From NCBI GenBank assembly GCA_947307005.1, contig CAMZHY010000123.1, forward strand, positions 1 through 8,800: 8,800 nucleotides of DNA. Reading direction: 5' to 3'. Position numbers and translations under genes: made by a program. Shown here piece by piece: positions 1-6,146 of the stretch. Origin of the DNA: an uncultured Planctomycetaceae bacterium. Its GTDB lineage: Bacteria > Planctomycetota > Planctomycetia > Pirellulales > Thermoguttaceae. The notes under the pieces were generated by a model, which made no database searches, was not told where the DNA came from, and was given only the letters and a program-made list of their open reading frames with translations. Each line of letters begins with the position of its first letter. The stretch's first letter is position 1.

Positions 1-62
1 CGATATTCCGCGCCGCCTTAGAAGATAGCGCTTCAGGCGAGCGCGTCCAGCGACGTCGCGAA
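1..62. other. Non-coding flank at the window edge
   Basis: These bases follow the stop codon of the DUF1559-like gene on the minus strand. They contain a perfect 10-base palindrome, gcgacgtcgc, at 50-59 but no T-tract after it, so it does not look like a terminator. No start codon or open frame of the next gene could be recognised. Confidence 0.4.
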
Positions 63-944
63 CTATCGCGTTCTTTTTCTCAAAATATCCCGCCACTCGT
101 CCTTTGTTTTTTCTAAATCGCTCTTCAAAACGAGTTGAAGCGCTAAGTTTGCGTCAATATACCAATATTTCGAATAAAAAAGTCTCAATTTGGTTCTGTT
201 CTCGATAACGTCCTCGAGGGAGACGTCGTTCGGCTTCGTCCACGGTTCGCGCAGCGAGGAATCGATAAATACGATATACGGAAGAGCGTCGTCTTCGCCT
301 TTGACGAGCTTGTTTTCCTTGATCAATCGATGCGTTTCTTTGACTCGAAAGATAGTCGTCGTTCCAACTTCGTCGTCGCGCTGCCCTAGAAATCTGAAAG
401 AGGGGAGCATATCGAAATTAAACAACTTGGGAATGTTTTTAAGGAGCGCGGCGTTTGACGGGACGTCCCACGGAGAATTAAGATCGACCGCGTCGGCGTA
501 ACAAAACGGTTCGGCGTCGGAATCGTCCATTTTACCCTCGCGACTTGGTCCCGCCCACTGTTCGATGAGGAAATTTAAATTGTTTTCTTCGTCGGTTTTC
601 AGTTCCTGAAGCTCCAATAAAAACGCGACTCTCCAGCTCAATAACGGTTCGTTTTCCTCAGACGCAACGTCGTCCGGCAATGCGACAAAACGCTCGGTCC
701 GTTCTTCAGGGCAATCTCCCGGATCGTCTTGCGACAAAGATTCTTCGTCGCTTGAAATAACCTTATCTTTTGACTTTATATGAGCGGAATAATCGCTAAA
801 AAGACACGCGATGCGAGTCATCGCATGTCCTTCTTGCCAAGCCTGCATCATTGGCGAAGGTCTAAGTCCGCGAAAGATCGCCGCCAAAACGATCAATATC
901 ATTATCGCGTAGACGCTTTTGACGAAGAAGGCGTTGCGTTTCAT
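63..944 (-). CDS. Degenerate DUF1559-like membrane-anchored protein
   Basis: A 293-residue protein of unknown function with one N-terminal membrane segment (about residues 8-25) and the rest probably outside the cytoplasm. It keeps several landmarks of the planctomycete DUF1559 family in the right order: SWRV at 103-106, PWD at 158-160 followed by SN at 163-164, a P..F element near 172-175, TTT at 195-197, and PWTKP at 234-238 near the C-terminus. Typical DUF1559 proteins begin with a type IV prepilin-like GFTLVE leader; here that motif is absent and a plain hydrophobic anchor replaces it. An acidic stretch covers about 62-100. The ATG at 944 is preferred to an in-frame TTG at 950; neither has a convincing ribosome binding site. 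The gene lies just downstream of a truncated zinc-ribbon paralogue. The family assignment comes from motif memory, not a search; an unrelated hypothetical protein remains possible. Confidence 0.6.
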   Translation of the reverse strand: MKRNAFFVKSVYAIMILIVLAAIFRGLRPSPMMQAWQEGHAMTRIACLFSDYSAHIKSKDKVISSDEESLSQDDPGDCPEERTERFVALPDDVASEENEPLLSWRVAFLLELQELKTDEENNLNFLIEQWAGPSREGKMDDSDAEPFCYADAVDLNSPWDVPSNAALLKNIPKLFNFDMLPSFRFLGQRDDEVGTTTIFRVKETHRLIKENKLVKGEDDALPYIVFIDSSLREPWTKPNDVSLEDVIENRTKLRLFYSKYWYIDANLALQLVLKSDLEKTKDEWRDILRKRTR

Positions 945-981
945 AATCAACTAGAGCAGAATGTAAGGAAAATGAATCCGC

Positions 982-1051
982 GCTTCGTTATTTTTCGCCG
1001 CCGCGAAGGAAATCGTTGAGGGACTGGCGTTCCGTCGTCGTCTCGACGCGC
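982..1051 (-). repeat. Diverged direct repeat, copy 1 (paralogue 3' end)
   Basis: By hand alignment this 70-base stretch matches 2977-3046 without gaps at about 61 positions. It covers the tail of the remnant and about 6 bases past the stop codon. Beyond 1051 the match fades into the end of the nuclease gene; beyond 982 the two flanks are unrelated. Confidence 0.75.
988..1050 (-). pseudogene. Orphan C-terminal remnant of a zinc-ribbon/CD225 paralogue
   Basis: Read on the minus strand, this stretch encodes the last 20 codons of a protein ending RQSLNDFLRGGEK followed by TAA. The intact gene at 2983-3642 ends RQSLNDFLRGGAK followed by TGA, and 17 of the 20 residues agree. No start codon, zinc ribbon or membrane region is present upstream; instead the stop codon of the nuclease gene lies 8 bases before the homology starts. 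The simplest reading is that a second zinc-ribbon gene stood here and lost all but its 3' end when the nuclease gene arrived or the locus recombined. Low divergence of the tail suggests a fairly recent event or gene conversion. Confidence 0.7.
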
Positions 1052-1058
1052 GTCGTCG

Positions 1059-2126
1059 TTACTCCGCGACGCCCCGCGCGCTAATCGACTTTAAGAGCGT
1101 CGTCCTGCTCCTCGCGGGAACGCCCATAACGTTCAGAGCGTCCTCGGCGCTCATTTTTAGCGACTTCATCAGATTCAGCGCTATTTCCGTCCGCGTCTCC
1201 AACGTCGCGCGCTTTACGCCACGCTTCTCGCCTCTCGCTTCGCCTCTCGCTTCGCCTCTCGCTTCGCCTACTGCTTCGGCTTCTTGTCTGACCTCTCTTT
1301 CGATCTGTCTACGGAGTCCAGAAGATACGTTGCACATTTTGTTTACCTCCTCGGTCATCGACGTCGTCATTGGAACGTCGAAATCTTGCTCAAGTATCGA
1401 TTTTTTATCCGCCGGTTTCATCGTCGCCGACAACAGGACGTCTAAAAGGCGCAGGATCGATTTGGATTCCGCCTCGTCGGGAGAACCCAGCCGCAACACG
1501 ACAATCGTCAAAAGATCGTAATCTCTCTCTAGTTCGGTAGCGTCGCCGACAATCGGTTCTTCGACAATCCGATACCTCGTTATCGTGTTCGCCTTTTCCT
1601 TGGGCGCGTTCGTCAAAATCCAGATCGAATAGACTTTGCGAATCTTTTCATAATGACTTTTGACAAAAACCTTGTTCTTTTGGGACGAAATCAAACGGCT
1701 GACGTAATAAACGGCGCGCTTAATCAACGGGTACGGAGTCTCGTCGTCGTTTTGCGCCTCGACGTTGATTATCAGCTGAATGGGTTCTTCCTCGCCGGGC
1801 GCCGTCGCGGAAAAGCGGACGTCGTAGAAGACCTTGCCCTCTTTGATCGAAACGTCCTCCGCATTCAGTCCTTCAATCTGCCGATCGCCAAGTTCTTCCC
1901 CGTCGTCAAGCTCGTCTTGGTCGACGGCGACCTTCGAAACCTGCGGCTCGCCCTCGATGCACTCCTTGGCGATCTGCCAAACGGAAAGGTTCTTGAACTC
2001 GACCGCGCATTCTTTCAGAATCCACGCGAGAATAATCTTTACGGAAAGAAGCCTCTTCACACAAGAATCATATCGAGCGTCCTTCCCCGCCGTGTCGATC
2101 GTTTTCGAGATTGAACTGCGTCCCAC
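1059..2126 (-). CDS. Rpn/PD-(D/E)XK nuclease family protein ('transposase')
   Basis: A full-length, 355-residue member of the family annotated as PD-(D/E)XK nuclease family transposase or Rpn-like recombination-promoting nuclease. The N-terminal block contains VKRLLS (23-28) and KIILAWILKE (30-39), followed by IEGEP (57-61). The nuclease core is visible as D102 in YDVRF and the E-x-Q pair E123/Q125 in NVEAQND, then KRAVYY (136-141). Further family landmarks are HYEKIRKVYSIW (158-169) and LLDVLLS (227-233). The C-terminus has a charged GEAR repeat (287-302) and a helical tail. Known Rpn proteins are DNA endonucleases that raise RecA-independent recombination; activity here is inferred. The start is GTG: an in-frame TGA lies just upstream at 2145-2147 and no ATG is available, with GAAAGG as a possible distant ribosome site. 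The gene has its own promoter. I associate its closest relatives with gut Firmicutes, so horizontal transfer is plausible. Confidence 0.88.
   Translation of the reverse strand: MGRSSISKTIDTAGKDARYDSCVKRLLSVKIILAWILKECAVEFKNLSVWQIAKECIEGEPQVSKVAVDQDELDDGEELGDRQIEGLNAEDVSIKEGKVFYDVRFSATAPGEEEPIQLIINVEAQNDDETPYPLIKRAVYYVSRLISSQKNKVFVKSHYEKIRKVYSIWILTNAPKEKANTITRYRIVEEPIVGDATELERDYDLLTIVVLRLGSPDEAESKSILRLLDVLLSATMKPADKKSILEQDFDVPMTTSMTEEVNKMCNVSSGLRRQIEREVRQEAEAVGEARGEARGEARGEKRGVKRATLETRTEIALNLMKSLKMSAEDALNVMGVPARSRTTLLKSISARGVAE
1230..1277 (-). repeat. 12-base tandem repeat in the nuclease gene
   Basis: Three perfect copies of gcctctcgcttc (plus strand) at 1230-1265 are followed by a fourth copy with two changes at 1266-1277. 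On the coding strand they encode the GEAR repeats near residues 287-302. Since 12 is a multiple of three, gain or loss of a copy keeps the reading frame, so length variation between strains would be tolerated. Confidence 0.9.
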
Positions 2127-2248
2127 CGTCGCCCCGCCTTTCTTTCACGCGCCCTTTCCCCTTAAACTCCCGCGACAAAGAGCGCAATTTCACGACGAAC
2201 GCCATGCTTGCAACGCTCGTCAAGCAAAGCGCTCACCGTCGCTCTGGC

Positions 2249-2276
2249 ATTATAATCCGAATTAAGCCGATTACAA
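2249..2276 (-). promoter_or_regulatory. Predicted sigma70-type promoter of the nuclease gene
   Basis: On the minus strand, TTGTAA (2276-2271) is followed after 16 bases by a perfect TATAAT (2254-2249). It lies between the immunity-like gene and the nuclease gene and would give a leader of roughly 115 bases before the GTG start. The same -35 and -10 words recur at 6703-6677. The match was read by eye. Confidence 0.65.
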
Positions 2277-2305
2277 TCAATAGCGACGCGGATAAAACGG
2301 ACTCG

Positions 2306-2938
2306 TTACCAGTTATAATCCTCTTCTTCGGACAGAAAAAGATTATTGATCGATATCTCCGAATGAACTCTTCCCTGTTCGGAATTCCACAATTTACGAA
2401 ATCCGAAGCCTTTAAGCTCGTTTTGCCGGACGGTCTCGACGAACTCGTCGGTAACAAAAATCCCCGAATCTTCCTTGATTCTGAAAATCGAGGACGTTAT
2501 TTTTTCACCGATGAAATCATACTCGCGCACTCGAACGGGACGTCTTGAATCTCCCTCGCCGAGGTATGAAAACTTGCAATTCTCCTTGTTTAAGGGATCG
2601 AGGAGTCGCGTCGTATGGAATGCGACGATATTGGGGACTTTTTCACAATAAACGGGTAGAAACTCGCCGTTATTCTCGAGCAGGTCTTTCAGCGCGTCTC
2701 TCGCTCTTTCTGAAACGAATAGAGCCGGATATAACCCCATGAGGTCGCCAATCGGCTTTCTCTTTTCCCTCAACTCGACGGTGAAGCTATCCGACCAAAG
2801 GGGAACTAGCGAAGAGCCCGGATTCTGCGCGTCATACAGAATCAATTCCACCCCTTCGGGAATCGTCTGCTTGACGGAGTTAAACCTGCCGGCGCCGTTC
2901 CATTTATAAGATTCGTGAACGCGATAAACGGTCGTCAT
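2306..2938 (-). CDS. Imm11/Imm43-like (DUF1629-type) putative immunity protein
   Basis: A 210-residue soluble protein with no signal peptide or membrane segment. Its order of elements resembles Imm11/Imm43-type proteins of polymorphic toxin systems: a variable N-terminal half, LFVSERARDALKDLL (73-87), an N.V.FHTTRLLDPLNKE segment (103-119), then IFRIKEDSGIFVTDEF (151-166) and LKGFGFRKLW (175-184). Such proteins bind and neutralise a cognate toxin; that role is inferred here, and no toxin gene is seen nearby. The ATG at 2938 fits the usual short N-terminus. An alternative ATG at 2986 overlaps the upstream stop codon as ATGA and would add 16 residues with translational coupling, but that ATG is not conserved in the duplicated copy near 988. 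The gene is probably co-transcribed with the zinc-ribbon gene upstream. Family assignment is moderate because such proteins are highly divergent. Confidence 0.6.
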   Translation of the reverse strand: MTTVYRVHESYKWNGAGRFNSVKQTIPEGVELILYDAQNPGSSLVPLWSDSFTVELREKRKPIGDLMGLYPALFVSERARDALKDLLENNGEFLPVYCEKVPNIVAFHTTRLLDPLNKENCKFSYLGEGDSRRPVRVREYDFIGEKITSSIFRIKEDSGIFVTDEFVETVRQNELKGFGFRKLWNSEQGRVHSEISINNLFLSEEEDYNW

Positions 2939-2976
2939 TGTTTCACTTCGTTCCGTTAAGACGCGGATGCTCCAGC

Positions 2977-3046
2977 GCTTCGTCATTTAGCGCCGCCGCG
3001 AAGAAAATCATTGAGGGACTGGCGTTCGATCGTCGTTTCGCCGCGC
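2977..3046 (-). repeat. Diverged direct repeat, copy 2 (intact gene 3' end)
   Basis: Partner of the repeat at 982-1051, in the same orientation. It spans the last codons and stop of the intact zinc-ribbon gene and a few bases of the start region of the immunity-like gene. Sequence after the shared CGAAGCG differs completely between the copies, so each paralogue tail is joined to a different downstream gene. Confidence 0.75.
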
Positions 3047-3642
3047 TCGTCGCTCGCCGCGGCGCCGCGCGGGGAGCCGGGCGAGGATTCGGTTTCCGTG
3101 GGTTTCGACGGCAGAGACGGAACCAAGTCGTCCGCCGGTTCGGCGGTCGTCTCGGAGACGGACTCGGACTCTGGTAGGCTCAGTTCGCTCGAGACGTCGG
3201 TCGGAGTCTCGTTTGTCTTCTCGACGGTTTCAACGTTCGGCGCGTCGGCGTTCTTTGGCCGCTCTCCCGTCGCGATTTCAAGCGCTTCCTGAAACTGTCG
3301 GTATTGGTCGACGATCAAATCCCAATTCTGATAGGTGGAAACGCTCGTCACAATGAATCCAAGAAGCAACGTGATCCAGAAATATCGCCGCGCGAGTTCG
3401 GCGCGTCTTTCCGCCAATTCGTATTGGCCTTGCGCATAACTGCGACGCGCCATAATCGCGGCGGTCAGCGGAATCAGCGATAAAAACGAGATAAAAAAGG
3501 TCGCGAGAACGCTCCAGAAAAGGTGATCGACGGGACGCGACGGAATCGGGTTCCGCGAAGCGTCCTCGCGCAGCGACGCGCCGCAACCCCGGCAAAATCT
3601 AAAGTCGTCGCCATTCTCAGCGCCGCACTTAGGACAACGCAT
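2983..3642 (-). CDS. Zinc-ribbon CD225/dispanin-like membrane protein with acidic tail (paralogue A)
   Basis: A 219-residue protein. Residues 1-20 form a zinc ribbon with Cys3, Cys6, Cys17 and Cys20. Two hydrophobic segments follow (about 41-63 and 88-103), separated by a loop of the form RRSYAQGQYELAERRAELARR. This hydrophobic, charged-loop, hydrophobic layout is that of CD225/dispanin proteins. Residues 125-205 are rich in Glu, Ser, Thr and Pro and look disordered; the C-terminus is RQSLNDFLRGGAK. The ATG at 3642 follows AGAAGGGG with about 7 bases of spacing. The gene starts 41 bases after paralogue B ends, and its TGA overlaps a possible ATG of the immunity-like gene. Bacterial CD225 proteins have no established function; the eukaryotic IFITM members act at membranes. 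A duplicate of its 3' end survives at 988-1050, so this gene type has been copied at this locus. Confidence 0.8.
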   Translation of the reverse strand: MRCPKCGAENGDDFRFCRGCGASLREDASRNPIPSRPVDHLFWSVLATFFISFLSLIPLTAAIMARRSYAQGQYELAERRAELARRYFWITLLLGFIVTSVSTYQNWDLIVDQYRQFQEALEIATGERPKNADAPNVETVEKTNETPTDVSSELSLPESESVSETTAEPADDLVPSLPSKPTETESSPGSPRGAAASDERGETTIERQSLNDFLRGGAK

Positions 3643-3683
3643 TTTTCAACCCCTTCTCTACCTCGACGAGAGCGCTCGATCGA

Positions 3684-4277
3684 TCATTTGGAATCGTCGA
3701 CGTTTGCCGAATCGTCTTGTTCGACGGCGTCCTTACTCGAAGCGTCGATTTCCGCGTCGCGCCACGCGTCCTCAATTCCTTCTTCCAGCCGTTCGATTGC
3801 GTTCGGTTCGTCCGTCTCCGTCGGAGGAAGCATCATGGCGAACCCGACGAACCCATAAGCGATAATAGCGAGAACTAGGTTGACCCAAAACAACGTTCTG
3901 GCGACGGTTGAACGCGAACCGGCGGTCGGCCAATCGTAACGTCCTTTCGCGGAGCGCGCGGCAATCGAAAAACCGACCGCCGCCAACGCCGTCGGAAAAA
4001 AGCAGCAAAGAAAAACGGTCGCGAAGTTAAGCCACATGAAATCGGAACCGACGCGTTTGCGCGCTTCTTCGTCCTGCTCCTCTCGAAACGACGTTCCGCC
4101 GTTGAAACCGCCAAGCGCGTCGAACGGCGACGGTTTCGCGTCAAAGGGCGAGCCGCTCGCGCCGGTTCCCATCGAGGGCGCGCGCGCCGCCGCCCTTGCG
4201 TCGTCCACCGGAGCGCCGCAAAACTCGCAAAATTTAGCGCCGTCTTTCAACGGGTTCCCGCAACCGCTGCAAAACAT
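3684..4277 (-). CDS. Zinc-ribbon CD225/dispanin-like membrane protein with acidic tail (paralogue B)
   Basis: A 197-residue protein built like paralogue A. The zinc ribbon has Cys3, Cys6, Cys17 and Cys20, identical in spacing to A. A flexible Ala/Gly/Ser/Pro linker (about 25-65) leads to two membrane segments (about 80-104 and 127-149) around the loop RSAKGRYDWPTAGSRS, a CD225-like arrangement. The C-terminal 45 residues are strongly acidic, again like A, which suggests A and B are the closer pair. The ATG at 4277 is well supported by GAGGAG 8 bases upstream. It lies 120 bases downstream of the DUF362 gene, with a hairpin in the gap. Function unknown; the ribbon may bind a protein or nucleic acid at the cytoplasmic membrane face (inference). 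Confidence 0.8.
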   Translation of the reverse strand: MFCSGCGNPLKDGAKFCEFCGAPVDDARAAARAPSMGTGASGSPFDAKPSPFDALGGFNGGTSFREEQDEEARKRVGSDFMWLNFATVFLCCFFPTALAAVGFSIAARSAKGRYDWPTAGSRSTVARTLFWVNLVLAIIAYGFVGFAMMLPPTETDEPNAIERLEEGIEDAWRDAEIDASSKDAVEQDDSANVDDSK

Positions 4278-4327
4278 CGTCGTTGCTCCTCAATTTCTGT
4301 AAGTCTCAAACGGGAAGGCGAATCAAA

Positions 4328-4372
4328 GGAACGCCCCGTCGCGAACAGAATCGCTCCGCAACGCGGCGTTCC
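4328..4372 (-). terminator. Hairpin between DUF362 gene and paralogue B; possible terminator or attenuator
   Basis: The arms ggaacgcc (4328-4335) and ggcgttcc (4365-4372) pair perfectly, and two further 3-base pairings (CGT/ACG and GCG/CGC) extend the stem past single mismatches, leaving a loop of about 13 bases. On the minus strand the stem is followed by TTTGATT, a weak U-tract, so termination would be partial at best. A processing or stability element is equally possible. Confidence 0.45.
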
Positions 4373-4397
4373 GCCTTAAATCTCGCGTTTCCTCGGT

Positions 4398-5534
4398 TTA
4401 TTTGACGACGACAATCTCGTATTTCGAAGAGCCAAGCCCGATCTTTTCCGCGTGCGCGAGACAGGTTTTATACTCCGCGTTCGGATTGGCGTTCTCAAAA
4501 TAGTCATGATGGTCGTCAAATCCCGGCTTTGCCATTTCGTCCGTCAATTGCGTGTCGGACAACGGTTTCTGCTTTAGACAGGCGTCCACGCAGGCGCAAT
4601 CGAGCGCCAGAGGATCGAACGACGCGAACATTCCCACGTCTGGAATAATCGCGACGTCGTTCCCAGAATGACAGTCGCAGGTCGGGGAGACGTCGCAAAC
4701 GATAGAGACGTGGAAATGGGGTCTTCCGTCGACGACCGCCTTGGCGTACTCCGCCATGCGGCAGTTGAACTCTTTGATCGCCGCGTCGAGCGCAAAGTCG
4801 ATCGCGTCAAAATTGCAGGCGCCAATGCAGCGTCCGCAGCCTACGCAGCTATTCTGATCGACGGTCATTTTGCGCGCTTTTTCGTCAAAAACCAGACCGC
4901 CGTTGGCGCATTCGCGCAGACATCTTTTGCAGCCTCGGCACAATTCAGGATCGACGACGGCCTTCCCGTTGCAGTGCTGTTCCTTCTTTCCCGCTCTGGA
5001 CCCGCATCCCATGCCGATGTTTTTAATAGCGCCGCCAAAGCCGGCGAGTTCGTGACCTTTGAAGTGACTTAGCGAAATAAAAACGTCGGCGTCCATGATC
5101 GCTCTGCCAATCTTCGCCTCTTTGACGTACTCGCCGCCGCGAACGGGAACCTCGATATCGTCCGTTCCCTTAAGACCGTCGCCGATAATGACGGGACATC
5201 CCGCCGACAGCGGGGTAAAACCGTTCTCCCAAGCGCAGTACAGATGCTCGATCGCATTCTTTCGATTGCCGGGATACAACGTGTTGCAGTCGGTCAAAAA
5301 AGGTTTCCCGCCAAGAGCGTTAATCGTATCGACGACCGCCTTCGCATAATTTGGACGGAGGAAACTCATGTTGCCAAGCTCCCCGAAATGCATCTTGATC
5401 GCGACAAATTTCCCGTCCATATCGAGCTTTTCGATTCCGGCCGCGGTTATCAGACGCTTGAGTTTGTCGCAACGACCCTCGTCCGTCGCGCAGCGAAAAT
5501 CGGTAAAATAAACTTTCGATTTCTCGGTGTTCAT
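4398..5534 (-). CDS. DUF362 family protein with two [4Fe-4S] ferredoxin motifs
   Basis: A complete, 378-residue soluble protein. The N-terminal and central part is a DUF362 domain with KMHFGE (47-52), a TDCNTLYPG segment (81-89), SLSHFKGHELAGFGGAIKNIGMG (154-176) and a C-terminal DPLALDCACVD element (308-318). Two ferredoxin clusters are inserted: Cys199, 202, 205, 209 and Cys230, 233, 236, 240, each of the C-x2-C-x2-C-x3-C type, which predicts two [4Fe-4S] clusters. Additional Cys residues at 280, 286 and 288 could bind metal. DUF362 proteins are uncharacterised Fe-S proteins thought to have redox or electron-transfer roles; the substrate is unknown. The start at 5534 is supported by AAAGGAAG about 8 bases upstream. 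It sits inside the zinc-ribbon/CD225 cluster, 94 bases after paralogue C, but nothing in the sequence proves a shared function. Confidence 0.92.
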   Translation of the reverse strand: MNTEKSKVYFTDFRCATDEGRCDKLKRLITAAGIEKLDMDGKFVAIKMHFGELGNMSFLRPNYAKAVVDTINALGGKPFLTDCNTLYPGNRKNAIEHLYCAWENGFTPLSAGCPVIIGDGLKGTDDIEVPVRGGEYVKEAKIGRAIMDADVFISLSHFKGHELAGFGGAIKNIGMGCGSRAGKKEQHCNGKAVVDPELCRGCKRCLRECANGGLVFDEKARKMTVDQNSCVGCGRCIGACNFDAIDFALDAAIKEFNCRMAEYAKAVVDGRPHFHVSIVCDVSPTCDCHSGNDVAIIPDVGMFASFDPLALDCACVDACLKQKPLSDTQLTDEMAKPGFDDHHDYFENANPNAEYKTCLAHAEKIGLGSSKYEIVVVK

Positions 5535-5566
5535 ATTCTAAACTTCCTTTTGAATCATCCTACTTA

Positions 5567-5602
5567 CGCCGCCCCGCGCGAGCCCAGTCGAGCTGCGGCG
5601 GG
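5567..5602. other. GC-rich imperfect inverted repeat in an intergenic gap
   Basis: The gap between paralogue C and the DUF362 gene contains cgccgc (5567-5572) and gcggcg (5595-5600), with agc/gct pairing inside. No T-tract follows on the minus strand, so it is not a typical terminator. It may be an RNA structure in the transcript or chance in GC-rich DNA. Confidence 0.3.
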
Positions 5603-5628
5603 AAAAACGCGAACCCAATTTCTCTTCG

Positions 5629-6099
5629 TTAAGCCGCGATAAATAATCCGAAAATCGCCATAAGGATAAAAATAGCGCCGACGATGATAACTCCGCCGAG
5701 AACGACGACCCAAAGCACGATGTTCCACACGCGGGCGCCTTCGGCGTAACTCGCCGCGCCGGCAAAGTCTCCATTGGCCGACGCGTTACGCGACAACAAC
5801 GAAAAAATCAACGCGCCCACCCCCCACGGGAAGAAGATAAGCGTTGAAATAATCGACCAAACAAGGCAGTCGGAAACGTTCGTTTCCAACGTTGGATGAA
5901 CCGCGTAAGGAGACCGCGACGTCGCGGAGCCTCCTCGCGGAGCCCCGCAACTCGAACAGAAACTCGCCCCTTCGGGAAGTTCCGCTCCGCACTGAGCGCA
6001 GAAAGGAAGCGACTCTTTCGCTTCGACGCGTTCGCCGCATTCGGAACAAAACGCGGCTCCTTCGGCAAGAACCGCGCCGCAACGCGCGCAATTACCCAT
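5629..6099 (-). CDS. Double zinc-ribbon CD225/dispanin-like membrane protein (paralogue C)
   Basis: A 156-residue protein with two tandem zinc ribbons: Cys4, 7, 18, 21 and Cys34, 37, 48, 51. The two are near repeats of each other (LAEGAAFCSECG and LPEGASFCSSCG), so one arose by internal duplication. Two membrane segments follow (about 79-103 and 124-153) around the loop SRNASANGDFAGAASYAEGARVW, which closely matches the CD225 pattern of a GD..GA..Y...A..W loop. There is no acidic tail, unlike paralogues A and B; the protein ends within the second membrane segment. The ATG at 6099 is chosen because GGAG lies about 8 bases upstream; a TTG at 6117 would add 6 residues without support. It is 47 bases downstream of paralogue D, consistent with co-transcription. 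Confidence 0.85.
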   Translation of the reverse strand: MGNCARCGAVLAEGAAFCSECGERVEAKESLPFCAQCGAELPEGASFCSSCGAPRGGSATSRSPYAVHPTLETNVSDCLVWSIISTLIFFPWGVGALIFSLLSRNASANGDFAGAASYAEGARVWNIVLWVVVLGGVIIVGAIFILMAIFGLFIAA

Positions 6100-6146
6100 A
6101 TTAAAAACTCCAATCAATCATAGTCGGCTCCGCTAGCGCGACGCGC

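Noticed and set aside
1230..1277. Tandem repeat as a CRISPR array
   Set aside because: Units are 12 bases without spacers and lie in frame inside a protein-coding gene.
1059..2126. Nuclease gene as a complete insertion sequence
   Set aside because: Despite the 'transposase' label of the family, no terminal inverted repeats or target-site duplications were found around it.
2068..2205. Short minus-strand frame starting at ATG 2205, overlapping the nuclease start in another frame
   Set aside because: About 45 codons, very basic and Gly-rich with no known motif or clear ribosome site. A leader peptide cannot be excluded but is unsupported.
1653..2548. Several plus-strand open frames opposite the nuclease and immunity-like genes
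   Set aside because: No family resemblance, low-complexity composition, and they overlap well-supported minus-strand genes.
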